This document shows, one piece after another, positions 1-9,557 of a stretch of 64,000 nucleotides of DNA (its first letter is position 1; each line of letters begins with the position of its first letter). Both the position numbers and the translations under genes were made by a program. This DNA is from Streptococcus pasteurianus. GTDB lineage: Bacteria; Bacillota; Bacilli; Lactobacillales; Streptococcaceae. The notes under the pieces were generated by a model. That model made no database searches. It saw only the letters and a program-made list of their open reading frames with translations, and was not told the origin of the DNA. The stretch covers positions 772,501 to 836,500 of the forward strand of contig NZ_CP039457.1 in assembly GCF_004843545.1 (NCBI RefSeq), in the 5' to 3' direction.

Positions 1-696
1 CTTGACAAGGATGTTAAGCGTGTGATGATTGCACTTGATGTTCGTGAGACGACAGTTGCAGAAGTAATTGAAAAAGGTGTTGATTTGATTATTGTTAAAC
101 ACGCTCCGATTTTTAAACCACTTAAGGACTTGGTCGCAACGGCACAAAATCAGATTTACATTGACTTGGTGAGGCACGACATTGCCGTTTATGTTAGTCA
201 TACTAACATTGATATTGTTCCAGATGGTTTAAATGATTGGTTTTGTGAGCTCTTGGAGATTAAGGACACTGACATTTTGACACCAACTGCAGATGGCTAT
301 GGGATTGGTCGTATCGGAAAGATTGAGGAGCAGACTTTTTCCGATTTTGCATTAAAAGTAAAAGAAAAATTCCATTTGGATAGTGTACGCCTAGTTGCTT
401 ATGGAAATCAAGAGACTCTCGTTAACCGTGTTGCGATTTGTGGCGGAAGTGGTCAAGGATTTTATCGTGACGCAATGGAAAAAGGGGCACAAGTGTATAT
501 CACAGGAGATATTTATTATCACACAGCCCAAGAAATGATTACTAACGGCATGCTTGCGATTGACCCTGGGCATCACATCGAAGTGCTTTTTATCGATAAA
601 TTGGTTGAAAAATTCAATGCTTGGAAAGCCGATAATCAATGGAATGTTGATTTTATAGCCAGCCAAGCAGAAACTAATCCATTTTTTCATTTGTAA
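1..696 (+). CDS. NIF3-family dinuclear metal protein, 5' end cut by window
   Basis: The reading frame is open from the first base, so the start lies upstream of the window; the ATG at 22 is internal. The visible part reads [12 protein letters not shown] and then [11 protein letters not shown], the typical NIF3/YbgI N-terminal metal-site region, and ends with [11 protein letters not shown] and a conserved histidine-containing stretch ([10 protein letters not shown]) near the C-terminus. The family forms toroidal hexamers with a two-metal centre; it is often labelled GTP cyclohydrolase 1 type 2, but its cellular role is not settled. In streptococci it usually follows a tRNA (adenine-22-N1)-methyltransferase gene, which would lie outside this window. 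A terminator follows directly. Confidence 0.9.
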   Translation, partial: LDKDVKRVMIALDVRETTVAEVIEKGVDLIIVKHAPIFKPLKDLVATAQNQIYIDLVRHDIAVYVSHTNIDIVPDGLNDWFCELLEIKDTDILTPTADGYGIGRIGKIEEQTFSDFALKVKEKFHLDSVRLVAYGNQETLVNRVAICGGSGQGFYRDAMEKGAQVYITGDIYYHTAQEMITNGMLAIDPGHHIEVLFIDKLVEKFNAWKADNQWNVDFIASQAETNPFFHL

Positions 697-703
697 TAAG
701 TTG

Positions 704-735
704 TAGGATTGAGAAGAAGTCTCAATCCTATTTTG
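704..735 (+). terminator. Rho-independent terminator after the NIF3 gene
   Basis: An 11-bp perfect stem (TAGGATTGAGA at 704-714 with its complement at 720-730) encloses a 5-nt loop and is followed by TTTT. Confidence 0.8.
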
Positions 736-817
736 GTTTAAAAATGTCATGCTAATCCAGAATTTGCGTTATTTCAGTGCAGGAAATTCCTGAAAAACTT
801 GCAAAATAGGAAACTTA

Positions 818-846
818 GTGACAGCATTTCCAAAAAATGGTAAAAT
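818..846 (+). promoter_or_regulatory. Likely promoter of rmlACB
   Basis: GTGACA (818-823), a 17-bp spacer and TAAAAT (841-846) lie about 35 bp upstream of the rmlA start. This is a good sigma-70-type match in the right place. Confidence 0.55.
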
Positions 847-880
847 AGAATTGATAATTAATAAAGAGGGAGACCTAACT

Positions 881-1750
881 ATGAAAGGTATTATTCTAGC
901 AGGAGGATCTGGTACACGTTTGTACCCATTGACTCGTGCGGCTTCAAAACAACTTATGCCAGTGTATGATAAACCAATGATTTACTATCCACTGTCTACA
1001 CTAATGTTGGCAGGAATTCGAGATATTTTAATCATCTCAACACCGACTGATATTCATCGTTTTGAAGAATTACTTGGTGATGGGTCAGAATTTGGAATTT
1101 CACTTTCTTATGCTGTTCAACCAAGCCCAGATGGATTGGCACAAGCTTTTATCATCGGTGAGGAATTCATCGGTGATGACAACGTTGCGCTTATCTTAGG
1201 AGACAACATTTATCATGGACCAGGACTTAGCAAAATGCTTCAAAAAGCAGCTAGCAAAGAAAAAGGGGCTACTGTCTTTGGTTACCAAGTCAAAGATCCA
1301 GAACGTTTTGGTGTTGTTGAGTTTGATGATAATCGTAACGCGATTTCAATTGAAGAAAAGCCGGAACATCCAAAATCTCACTATGCCGTAACAGGTCTTT
1401 ATTTCTATGACAATGATGTTATTGAAATTGCTAAAAGTATCAAACCAAGTGCGCGTGGTGAACTTGAAATTACAGATGTCAACAAAGTTTACCTTGAACG
1501 TGGCGACCTTTCTGTAGAAGTTATGGAACGTGGTTTTGCGTGGCTTGATACAGGAACACACGAAAGTCTTTTGGAAGCGGCTCAATACATTGAAACTGTA
1601 CAGCGTATGCAAAATCTTCAAGTGGCAAACTTGGAAGAGATTGCTTATCGTATGGGCTACATCACCAAAGAAGATGTTCATAACCTTGCACAACCATTGA
1701 AGAAAAACGAATACGGAAAATACTTGCTTCGTTTGATTGGAGAAGAGTAA
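881..1750 (+). CDS. rmlA: Glucose-1-phosphate thymidylyltransferase
   Basis: 289 aa. First step of dTDP-L-rhamnose synthesis: glucose-1-phosphate plus dTTP gives dTDP-glucose and PPi. The nucleotidyltransferase signature [13 protein letters not shown] sits at residues 6-18, followed by [18 protein letters not shown] and the sugar-binding ILGDNIYHG and EEKPEHPKS segments, all typical of RmlA. The ATG at 881 is chosen because it follows GAGGGAG and gives the usual family N-terminus; an in-frame ATG at 818 would overlap the promoter. The stop overlaps the rmlC start in TAATG, implying translational coupling. The rhamnose made here normally goes into the rhamnose-rich cell-wall polysaccharide of streptococci. 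Confidence 0.97.
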   Translation: MKGIILAGGSGTRLYPLTRAASKQLMPVYDKPMIYYPLSTLMLAGIRDILIISTPTDIHRFEELLGDGSEFGISLSYAVQPSPDGLAQAFIIGEEFIGDDNVALILGDNIYHGPGLSKMLQKAASKEKGATVFGYQVKDPERFGVVEFDDNRNAISIEEKPEHPKSHYAVTGLYFYDNDVIEIAKSIKPSARGELEITDVNKVYLERGDLSVEVMERGFAWLDTGTHESLLEAAQYIETVQRMQNLQVANLEEIAYRMGYITKEDVHNLAQPLKKNEYGKYLLRLIGEE

Positions 1751-2343
1751 TGACTGAACAGTTTTTTGGTAAAGAATTAGCAGGGCGCAAAATTGATGCT
1801 ATCCCTGGAATGATTGAATTTGATATTCCGGTCCATGGTGACAACCGCGGATGGTTCAAAGAAAACTTCCAAAAAGAAAAAATGATTCCTCTTGGTTTTC
1901 CAGAATCTTTCTTTGCAGAAGGTAAATTACAAAATAACGTTAGCTTCTCACATAAAAATGTTTTGCGTGGACTTCATGCAGAACCTTGGGATAAATACAT
2001 TTCTGTGGCTGACGAAGGTAAAGTTCTAGGGTCATGGGTTGACCTACGTGAAGGTGACAGTTTTGGTCATGTTTATCAAACTGTTATTGATGCCTCAAAA
2101 GGTATCTTTGTTCCTCGCGGTGTTGCCAATGGTTTCCAAGTATTGTCTGATAAAGTTGCATATAGCTATTTGGTTAATGATTACTGGGCACTTGAACTCA
2201 AACCAAAATATGCCTTTGTTAACTATGCAGACCCAACATTAGGCATTAAATGGGAAAACTTGGAAGCAGCAGAAGTCTCTGAAGCTGACAAAAATCACCC
2301 ATTGCTTAAAGACGTTAAACCATTAAGCAAAGAAGATTTGTAA
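1750..2343 (+). CDS. rmlC: dTDP-4-dehydrorhamnose 3,5-epimerase
   Basis: 197 aa. Third-pathway enzyme that epimerises dTDP-4-keto-6-deoxyglucose at C3 and C5. Visible landmarks are FKENFQKEKM, the substrate-pocket motif VLRGLHAEPWDKY with the catalytic-type histidine, and FVPRGVANGFQVL with the cupin fold's conserved glycines. Length suits the Gram-positive RmlC group. It starts in the TAATG overlap with rmlA and is followed, after a folded spacer, by rmlB. The fourth enzyme, rmlD, is not in the window. Confidence 0.96.
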   Translation: MTEQFFGKELAGRKIDAIPGMIEFDIPVHGDNRGWFKENFQKEKMIPLGFPESFFAEGKLQNNVSFSHKNVLRGLHAEPWDKYISVADEGKVLGSWVDLREGDSFGHVYQTVIDASKGIFVPRGVANGFQVLSDKVAYSYLVNDYWALELKPKYAFVNYADPTLGIKWENLEAAEVSEADKNHPLLKDVKPLSKEDL

Positions 2344-2374
2344 TACCTAATAAAAAAATAAATCAGAAAGGAAT

Positions 2375-2502
2375 GTTCAGTTTATTAAAAAAACTGAACA
2401 CGGGACTAAATCTCTGAGAAAAAAGATAAATCTTCCTAGACGCTAGTCGTCTACGTCGGACTTTCTATTTTTCCACGAGATTTTTCGCAAGCGAAACGTC
2501 CC
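2375..2502 (+). repeat. Folded repeat element between rmlC and rmlB
   Basis: Two stacked dyads. A 9-bp hairpin (GTTCAGTTT at 2375-2383 with AAACTGAAC at 2391-2399) is followed by a 101-nt imperfect inverted repeat with ends GGGAC (2402-2406) and GTCCC (2498-2502), inner arms AAATCTC (2408-2414) and GAGATTT (2477-2483), a central hairpin TAGACG-CTAGT-CGTCTA and a side hairpin TTTCGC-AA-GCGAAA. It looks like a small non-autonomous repeat or MITE-like insertion. No coding potential was seen. Confidence 0.6.
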
Positions 2503-2514
2503 TTTGTATCTTAA

Positions 2515-3567
<1,053 letters not shown>

Positions 3568-3571
3568 TCAT

Positions 3572-3618
3572 AAAAGCCTATCGTATCAAGGGTTACAGCT
3601 TGGGCGACAGGCTTTTTT
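3572..3618 (+). terminator. Terminator of the rml operon
   Basis: Stem AAAAGCCTATCG (3572-3583) pairs with CGACAGGCTTTT (from 3605) with one A-C mismatch; the downstream arm runs into a T tract. Confidence 0.75.
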
Positions 3619-3661
3619 GTAGTTTTGGGGCATTTTCGGAGGCAACGTAAGGGTAGAAAAG

Positions 3662-3670
3662 TGCTATAAT
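3662..3670 (+). promoter_or_regulatory. Extended -10 promoter of the HD-domain gene
   Basis: TGCTATAAT is an extended -10 element (TATAAT at 3665-3670) 33 bp before the start. No good -35 was seen, which fits an extended -10 promoter. Confidence 0.55.
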
Positions 3671-3702
3671 AGATTTAATTTTTCGGTAAAGGAGGAACAG
3701 TG

Positions 3703-4125
3703 ATGAAAGATGATGTAAAATTAGCTCACGAAATTGCTAAAAGAGCACATCACGATCAAGTTGACAAAGCTGGTGCGCCGTATATTTTACACTCTGAGAC
3801 TGTGGCATCGTTTGTCACGAAAGATGATGAAAAAATTGTTGCCTATTTACACGATGTGATAGAAGACACTCCTTATCAGCTGAGTGATTTAGAAGAAGCA
3901 GGTTTCTCGTCTGAAATCATAAAAGCAGTTGATTTATTGACTAGAAAAGATGGGCAATCGTACAAGCAATATCTTAAACTTGTTAAAACAAATGAATTAG
4001 CACGTGTTGTCAAATTGGCGGATTTAAAGCACAATTCAGATTTATCAAGGCTGGCTCAGGTCACTCGAAACGACATCAAACGTCTGAAAAAATACCAAGA
4101 TGCCACTATATTTTTAAGCACTTAG
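3703..4125 (+). CDS. Small HD-domain (SpoT/RelA-like) hydrolase
   Basis: About 140 aa. The metal-dependent phosphohydrolase HD motif is visible as HSETVAS, then AYLHDVIEDT (the HD pair), then KLADLKHNSD, matching the hydrolase part of (p)ppGpp hydrolases of the Mesh1/SpoT type. There is no synthetase or regulatory domain, so it is a single-domain HD protein; whether it acts on (p)ppGpp or another nucleotide cannot be told. GTG at 3700 is also possible, but ATG 3703 is better spaced from GGAGGA (3691-3696). It is a single-gene unit with its own promoter and terminator. Confidence 0.85.
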   Translation: MKDDVKLAHEIAKRAHHDQVDKAGAPYILHSETVASFVTKDDEKIVAYLHDVIEDTPYQLSDLEEAGFSSEIIKAVDLLTRKDGQSYKQYLKLVKTNELARVVKLADLKHNSDLSRLAQVTRNDIKRLKKYQDATIFLST

Positions 4126-4145
4126 ATAGCTCTATGTGCTTTTTA
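4116..4145 (+). terminator. Terminator overlapping the end of the HD gene
   Basis: AAGCAC (4116-4121) pairs with GTGCTT (4136-4141), followed by TTTT. The left arm lies inside the last codons of the gene. Confidence 0.6.
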
Positions 4146-4244
4146 TCCCCTTAAAAATAGGAAATGCCGTCTAAGTTAACCTTTGATTCAAGAATTGTCC
4201 TTAGTTTTCTGGTACAATAGAATAAAACAAGAAAGAAGAGAGAA

Positions 4245-4727
4245 ATGACAAAATTAGCAACGATTTGTTATATTGATAATGGTGAAGCGCTTTTGCTTTT
4301 ACATCGCAATAAAAAACCAAATGATGTTCATGAAGGAAAATGGATTTCTGTTGGTGGTAAGCTAGAAGTAGGTGAGACACCAGATGAATGTGCGAAACGT
4401 GAGATTTTTGAGGAAACGCATTTTACTGTTAAAGAAATGGATTTCAAGGGAGTGATTACGTTTCCAGAATTCACACCAGGGCATGATTGGTACACTTATG
4501 TTTTCAAGGTAACCGATTTTGAGGGAGAATTGATTTCTGATGAAGAGTCACGTGAAGGAACTTTAGAGTGGGTGCCTTACGACCAAGTTCTATCAAAACC
4601 GACTTGGGAGGGTGACTACGAAATTTTTAAATGGATTTTGGATGATGTGCCATTCTTTTCAGCTAAATTTACTTATGACGACGAACAGCGCTTGGTTGAT
4701 AAAAGCGTGACATTTTATGATAAATGA
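4245..4727 (+). CDS. mutX: NUDIX hydrolase, MutX/MutT-type 8-oxo-dGTP diphosphatase
   Basis: 160 aa. The NUDIX box is complete in its catalytic residues, GGKLEVGETPDECAKREIFEE (G-x5-E-x7-RE-x2-EE), with His in place of the usual Gly just after the EE pair. The family hydrolyses nucleoside diphosphate-x substrates; streptococcal homologues of this length are named MutX and clean 8-oxo-dGTP from the nucleotide pool. That substrate is inferred by similarity. An extended -10 (TGGTACAAT) lies shortly upstream, and AGAAGAGAG provides the ribosome site. It stands alone between two other single-gene units. Confidence 0.88.
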   Translation: MTKLATICYIDNGEALLLLHRNKKPNDVHEGKWISVGGKLEVGETPDECAKREIFEETHFTVKEMDFKGVITFPEFTPGHDWYTYVFKVTDFEGELISDEESREGTLEWVPYDQVLSKPTWEGDYEIFKWILDDVPFFSAKFTYDDEQRLVDKSVTFYDK

Positions 4728-4819
4728 GTGAATCGTTTTAAAAAATGGTGATTTTAATAGAAAATGCTATAATGGAAGTTAGTTTAATCATCGATTGCAA
4801 ACAGTAGTGAGGAGTTTAC

Positions 4820-6007
4820 ATGAATTATCATCAAGAGAAGAAATTTACAGATTCTTGGTTTTTTAAATGGTTTTTAAATAATCAAGCAGTTGTCGCTGTT
4901 TTGATTACTTTTCTTGTGTTTTTAACCCTTTATCTCTTTACCAAGATTTCATTTTTATTTACGCCGATTATATCTTTTATAGCTATTATTATGTTGCCTT
5001 TGGTGATCTCGGCAATTCTTTATTATTTAATCAAACCTTTGGTTGGTTTTATTGAGAAACGTGGCGTTAGTCGGACAACTTCTATTTTTATTGTGTTTGC
5101 GATTATCATTGCTTTGTTAATCTGGGCTGTGGCGAGCTTTATCCCAACGATTCAAGAGCAGTTAACGTCTTTCGTTGAGAATTTACCAAGCTATGTCAGA
5201 AGCATTAATGTTGAAGCTAATAAATTCTTAGAGAGCCCCTGGCTAGCCAATTATCAAGAAGAATTGGAAGAAATGCTGTCAAATGTGAGCACTAAAGCAA
5301 TTGATTATGCGGAAAGCTTTTCAAAAAATGCGATTGACTGGGCATCAAATTTTGCCAGTGCTATTGCTCGTGTAACTGTGGCAATCATTATGTCTCCTTT
5401 TATCTTATTTTATTTCTTGCGTGATAGCGGTAAGATGAAAGAAGGCTTATTAAAAACACTTCCGACACGGATGCGCCGCCCAATTTCGCGTGTTCTCGGT
5501 GATATTAATAAACAATTAGCTGGTTATGTTCAAGGACAAGTAACGGTTGCTATTGTTGTTGGTATTATATTTACGATTTTCTTTAATATTATTGGTTTGC
5601 GTTATGCGGCTACTTTTGGGATTATCGCTGGTTTTCTTAACATGATTCCATATCTTGGGAGCTTTCTTGCCATGGTTCCAGTCGTTATCATGGGAGTTGT
5701 CCAAGGTCCGATTATGCTCATTAAAGTTTTGATAGCATTTGTTATTGAGCAGACAATCGAGGGACGTTTTGTTTCGCCTTTGGTTCTGGGAAGCAAATTG
5801 AGCATTCACCCGATTACCATCATGTTTATTTTGCTAACGTCTGGGGCAATGTTTGGTGTTTGGGGCGTTTTCCTAGGGATTCCAATTTACGCTTCAATCA
5901 AAGTTGTTGTTAAAGAAATTTTTGAATGGTACAAACGTATCAGTGGTTTGTATGAGGAAGAAGTACTTATTATAGAAGGGAAAGAAAAAGCTAAAGATGT
6001 TGAATAG
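4820..6007 (+). CDS. AI-2E family (PerM-like) membrane transporter
   Basis: 395 aa. Several hydrophobic segments: a cluster near residues 23-80, one near 85-110, then a long amphipathic region (about 120-185) and a C-terminal set with PFILFYFLRDSG, GYVQGQVTVAIVVG and a final GVWGVFLGIPIYASIKV. This pattern is that of the AI-2E/UPF0118 family, whose members include TqsA and Na+/H+ antiporters; the substrate cannot be assigned. TGCTATAAT around 4765-4773 is a good promoter -10. The end overlaps the TPR gene by 11 nt, so the two are co-translated. Confidence 0.88.
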   Translation: MNYHQEKKFTDSWFFKWFLNNQAVVAVLITFLVFLTLYLFTKISFLFTPIISFIAIIMLPLVISAILYYLIKPLVGFIEKRGVSRTTSIFIVFAIIIALLIWAVASFIPTIQEQLTSFVENLPSYVRSINVEANKFLESPWLANYQEELEEMLSNVSTKAIDYAESFSKNAIDWASNFASAIARVTVAIIMSPFILFYFLRDSGKMKEGLLKTLPTRMRRPISRVLGDINKQLAGYVQGQVTVAIVVGIIFTIFFNIIGLRYAATFGIIAGFLNMIPYLGSFLAMVPVVIMGVVQGPIMLIKVLIAFVIEQTIEGRFVSPLVLGSKLSIHPITIMFILLTSGAMFGVWGVFLGIPIYASIKVVVKEIFEWYKRISGLYEEEVLIIEGKEKAKDVE

Positions 6008-7232
6008 TGAAAAAATGGTGGCTTCGATTCAAAAACAAGATTTGGAGCATGCTGATAAATACTTTAAACGCGCTTTAAAAGAAGATGATGCTGAGACGCT
6101 CTTGGAATTGGCAGAATATCTTGAAAGCATTGGCTTCTTGCCACAAGCAAGGGAAATTTATTTGCAGGAACGTGAGAGTTATCCTGAAGTAAACATTAAC
6201 CTAGCGCAGATTGCAACTGAAGATGGTGATATTGAGGGAGCTTTCTTGTATTTGGATGCCATTTCACCAGAAAGCGAAGCATATTTATCAGCTTTGCTTG
6301 TCATGGCTGATATTTACGATATGGAAGGTTTGACAGATGTTGCGCGTGAGAAATTATTGCTAGCTAGTAAAATCAGCGATGACCCATTGGTTATCTTTGG
6401 TTTGGCTGAAATTGAGTTAGAATTAGGTAATTTTAATCAAGCAATCAAAGAATACGCTAAGTTGGATAACCGTGAAATCCTTGAATTAACAGGGATTTCT
6501 ACTTATCAACGTATCGGTCGTGCTTATGCTAGTCTTGGGAAATTTGAAGCAGCGATTGAATTTCTTGAAAAAACGATTGAAATTGAATATGACGACGGAA
6601 CAATTTTTGAATTAGCCACTATTTTGTATGACCAAGGGGAGTATCAAAAGGCAAATGTTTACTTTAAGCAGTTGGATACGATGAATCCTGATTTTGAGGG
6701 CTATGAATACATCTATGCCCAATCTCTTCATGAGGAAAACAAAACAGAAGAGGCGCTTCGTCTAGTTCAAAAAGGCTTGAGTAAAAACGAATTTGATACC
6801 AATTTGTTGCTTACTGCATCACAATTTTCATATGAGTTGCATGATTCTAAGCAAGCTGAAAACTATCTTTTGAAAGCAAAAGATGTTGCGATTGATGATG
6901 AAGATGTCTTAATGCGTTTGACCAACTTGTATTTGGAAGAGAAACGTTATGAGGATGTTGTTACTTTGTCACGCGATAATATCGACAGCGTCCTAACAAA
7001 ATGGAATATCGCTAAAGCTTACCAAGCTTTGGAAGCTGATAAAAAAGCGCTCAATCTTTATGATGAATTGGCAACAGATTTATCGGATAATCCAGAGTTC
7101 TTGCAAGATTATGCTTATATTTTACGTGAATTTGGGCAAAAGGAACGTGCTCATCAGGTTGCAGAACGTTATTTGCAACTAGTTCCAGATGATGTGAATA
7201 TGGTAGGATTTTTAAATGAAAATGAATTTTAG
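5997..7232 (+). CDS. Tetratricopeptide repeat protein
   Basis: 411 aa, soluble. Repeated helix pairs with TPR spacing run through the protein, for example DLEHADKYFKRALKEDD, YQRIGRAYASLGKFEAAIEF and FELATILYDQGEYQKANVYF. No signal peptide, membrane segment or catalytic motif was seen, so a scaffold or adaptor role is likely but the partner is unknown. The start at 5997 overlaps the upstream membrane-protein gene; ATG 6015 is an alternative. A small membrane-peptide gene overlaps its 3' end. Confidence 0.85.
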   Translation: MLNSEKMVASIQKQDLEHADKYFKRALKEDDAETLLELAEYLESIGFLPQAREIYLQERESYPEVNINLAQIATEDGDIEGAFLYLDAISPESEAYLSALLVMADIYDMEGLTDVAREKLLLASKISDDPLVIFGLAEIELELGNFNQAIKEYAKLDNREILELTGISTYQRIGRAYASLGKFEAAIEFLEKTIEIEYDDGTIFELATILYDQGEYQKANVYFKQLDTMNPDFEGYEYIYAQSLHEENKTEEALRLVQKGLSKNEFDTNLLLTASQFSYELHDSKQAENYLLKAKDVAIDDEDVLMRLTNLYLEEKRYEDVVTLSRDNIDSVLTKWNIAKAYQALEADKKALNLYDELATDLSDNPEFLQDYAYILREFGQKERAHQVAERYLQLVPDDVNMVGFLNENEF

Positions 7233-7392
7233 AAACCGTTTAATTAGTAATCTTATCACAGTCATTATTATTTTTTGCTTGCTAATTTTTTTTGACCATA
7301 GTGGTACACCATTACGTAATATCATTATTGTCTTTACAGGTTTTATTTTAATGACTGTTTATGATTTTGTTAAAACAAGACGGAAAAAATAA
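7216..7392 (+). CDS. Small two-segment membrane protein, 58 aa
   Basis: ATG at 7216 overlaps the last 17 nt of the TPR gene; the frame is open to TAA 7390-7392. The product has a basic N-terminus (MKMNFRNRLISN), two hydrophobic stretches (LITVIIIFCLLIFF; NIIIVFTGFILMTVY) and a basic tail (KTRRKK), the layout of a small membrane protein. GTAGGA lies about 10 nt before the start. A strong terminator starts directly after the stop, supporting it as the last gene of the operon. Function unknown. Confidence 0.6.
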   Translation: MKMNFRNRLISNLITVIIIFCLLIFFDHSGTPLRNIIIVFTGFILMTVYDFVKTRRKK

Positions 7393-7394
7393 AT

Positions 7395-7436
7395 AATAAA
7401 AGAAGTATAGCACATTAGAGCTATACTTCTTTTATT
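7395..7436 (+). terminator. Strong terminator after the TPR/small-protein operon
   Basis: A 17-bp perfect stem (AATAAAAGAAGTATAGC 7395-7411 with its complement 7420-7436) and an 8-nt loop. It is A/T-rich on both sides and could work in both directions. The following 200 bp up to kdpF holds an AT-rich dyad near 7524-7545 and no gene. Confidence 0.8.
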
Positions 7437-7640
7437 AATATTGATTTTCCTTACTTTTACACTAGTTTTATATAGGGCAGATTGATCTGTAAAAATAATT
7501 CATATTATGACATAGCTTTGTTATCAAATAACTATATTATTTGAATGTTTCTTTATAGAATCTTTATGTTGTGGCTTTTCTATTAATTCCGTTTTAATAA
7601 TGCTGGTGTTACAATTATAAAACAAGGAGGAGTTATAAAA

Positions 7641-7730
7641 ATGACTGTGATAATCAGTATAATCGGTCTATGTGCTGTGGCACTACTAAGTTATTATGTG
7701 TACATTCTCATGAAAGGAGATTCACAATAA
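7641..7730 (+). CDS. kdpF: Potassium-transporting ATPase small subunit KdpF
   Basis: A 29-residue gene. ATG 7641 follows AAGGAGGAG with good spacing and the stop TAA overlaps the kdpA ATG (TAATG at 7728-7732). The peptide is one hydrophobic helix (IISIIGLCAVALLSYYVYIL) with a short polar tail, as expected for KdpF, a lipid-like stabiliser of the KdpABC complex. Position directly before kdpA, size and single membrane helix all agree. Confidence 0.85.
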   Translation: MTVIISIIGLCAVALLSYYVYILMKGDSQ

Positions 7731-9535
7731 TGAGCTCAGTATTTCAATACATATTTTATCTAGCTATAGTAGTAATTCTTGCAATTCCGCTTGGAACCTA
7801 TATTAAAAAAGTGATGAATGGCGAGAGGACCTTTTTGTCCAAAATTTTAACGCCTTGTGAAAATGCGGTATATAAATTATTGCGTTTAAATAAAGAAGAA
7901 CAGATGAATTGGAAAAAATATGCTATTTCAGTATTTGTTTTTTCAGGAATAGGTTTTATTTTCTTATTTCTTTTACAACTTTTACAAGGTATTCTTCCAG
8001 GAAATCCCCAAGGCCTCTCAGGAGTAAAATGGGATTTAGCATTTAATACTGCAATAAGCTTTATTACGAATACAAACTGGCAAGCTTATAGTGGAGAATC
8101 TACAATGAGCTATTTGACACAATCTATCGGATTAACAGTTCAGAACTTTGTGTCAGCTGCTACTGGTATTGCTGTATTATTTGCTCTAATTCGTGGATTT
8201 AAAAAAGTGAAATCTGATGGATTAGGAAACTTTTGGGTAGACATTACAAGAATTATTATTCATATTTTAATTCCGCTTAACTTGGTCATCTCTTTATTGC
8301 TTGTTAGTGGTGGTGTGATTCAGAATTGGAAAAGCGCTGAAACAGTTTCTCTTGTTGAACCTATTGCAGTTAGCTCGAGAGGAGAAATCATTGAAAATGC
8401 TCAAATTGACTTATCTGATAATACTGTAACTGTTGACGGTCATGTTGTTAAGGATGCTCAAATTGTAAAAGAGCAGTTTGTACCAATGGGGCCAGCTGCA
8501 AGTCAGATAGCAATTAAGCAAACTGGGACAAATGGTGGTGGTTATACAGGAGTAAACTCAGCACATCCACTTGAAAACCCTAATGCTTTCACTAATCTCA
8601 TAGAGATGATTTCTATATTGTTAATTCCTACCGCGCTTTGTTTTACATTTGGAAAAGCAGTAGGAAATAAAAAACAAGGTATTGCAATCTTTATGGCAAT
8701 GTTTATCTGTCTTGTTTTAGCACTTGCTTCTATTGCAGTTAGTGAACAATTTGGAACAACTCAATTATCGCAAAATGGAGCGGTTAATCTTTCCATGACA
8801 AATCAATCAGGAGGTAATATGGAAGGAAAAGAAACACGCTTTGGTATTGCTTCTTCAGCTACTTGGGCAGCATTTACAACAGCTGCTTCTAACGGCTCTG
8901 TTAATTCTATGCATGATAGTTATACACCTCTCGGAGGTATGGTAACAATGCTATTGATACAACTTGGAGAGGTTGTATTTGGGGGTGTTGGTTGTGGACT
9001 TTACGGAATGCTTGCATTTGCTATTCTGACCGTATTTATTGCAGGTCTTATGGTAGGTAGGACACCAGAGCTGTTAGGTAAGAAGATTGAACCTTATGAA
9101 ATGAAGTGGTCAGTGATGGTTTGTCTTGCAACGCCTATTGCTATTTTGGTAGGGAGTGGTATTGCTGCTATAGTACCAAATGTGGTAAATAGCTTAAATA
9201 ATAGTGGTGCTCACGGTTTTTCAGAACTTTTGTATGCTTTCTCATCTGCAGGTGGTAATAATGGCTCTGCATTTGCAGGCTTTGATGCTAATACACCGTT
9301 TTTGAATATCACTCTTGGATTGGTTATGTTATTTGCTAGATTTCTCCCTATTATTGGGACACTTGCGATTGCAGGAAGTTTAGCAAGTAAAAAGAAAATT
9401 GCAACAACTGCAGGCACACTTTCTACAACAAATAGTACGTTTGTCTTCTTACTGATTGTCATTATTTTGTTAGTTGGAGCACTGAGCTTTTTACCAGCCT
9501 TGGCGCTTGGTCCATTGGCAGAATTTTTTCAGTAA
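7730..9535 (+). CDS. kdpA: Potassium-transporting ATPase channel subunit KdpA
   Basis: 601 aa. KdpA is the K+-selective, channel-like subunit of the Kdp P-type ATPase. Filter-type segments are visible: NTNWQAYSGESTMSY, ATWAAFTTAASNGSVNSMHD and SSAGGNNGSAFAGF. It is longer than the E. coli protein because of an outward-facing insert around residues 205-285 (VSLVEPIAVSS to GGYTGVNSAHPLENPN). The start at 7730 is used because it is coupled to kdpF; an upstream in-frame GTG-type start at 7670 would lie inside kdpF. Confidence 0.96.
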   Translation: MSSVFQYIFYLAIVVILAIPLGTYIKKVMNGERTFLSKILTPCENAVYKLLRLNKEEQMNWKKYAISVFVFSGIGFIFLFLLQLLQGILPGNPQGLSGVKWDLAFNTAISFITNTNWQAYSGESTMSYLTQSIGLTVQNFVSAATGIAVLFALIRGFKKVKSDGLGNFWVDITRIIIHILIPLNLVISLLLVSGGVIQNWKSAETVSLVEPIAVSSRGEIIENAQIDLSDNTVTVDGHVVKDAQIVKEQFVPMGPAASQIAIKQTGTNGGGYTGVNSAHPLENPNAFTNLIEMISILLIPTALCFTFGKAVGNKKQGIAIFMAMFICLVLALASIAVSEQFGTTQLSQNGAVNLSMTNQSGGNMEGKETRFGIASSATWAAFTTAASNGSVNSMHDSYTPLGGMVTMLLIQLGEVVFGGVGCGLYGMLAFAILTVFIAGLMVGRTPELLGKKIEPYEMKWSVMVCLATPIAILVGSGIAAIVPNVVNSLNNSGAHGFSELLYAFSSAGGNNGSAFAGFDANTPFLNITLGLVMLFARFLPIIGTLAIAGSLASKKKIATTAGTLSTTNSTFVFLLIVIILLVGALSFLPALALGPLAEFFQ

Positions 9536-9557
9536 TAATATTTAAGGAGATCCTAAC

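Noticed and set aside
391..750. Minus-strand open frame opposite the NIF3 gene
   Set aside because: Shadow of the real gene; no ribosome site and no recognisable domain.
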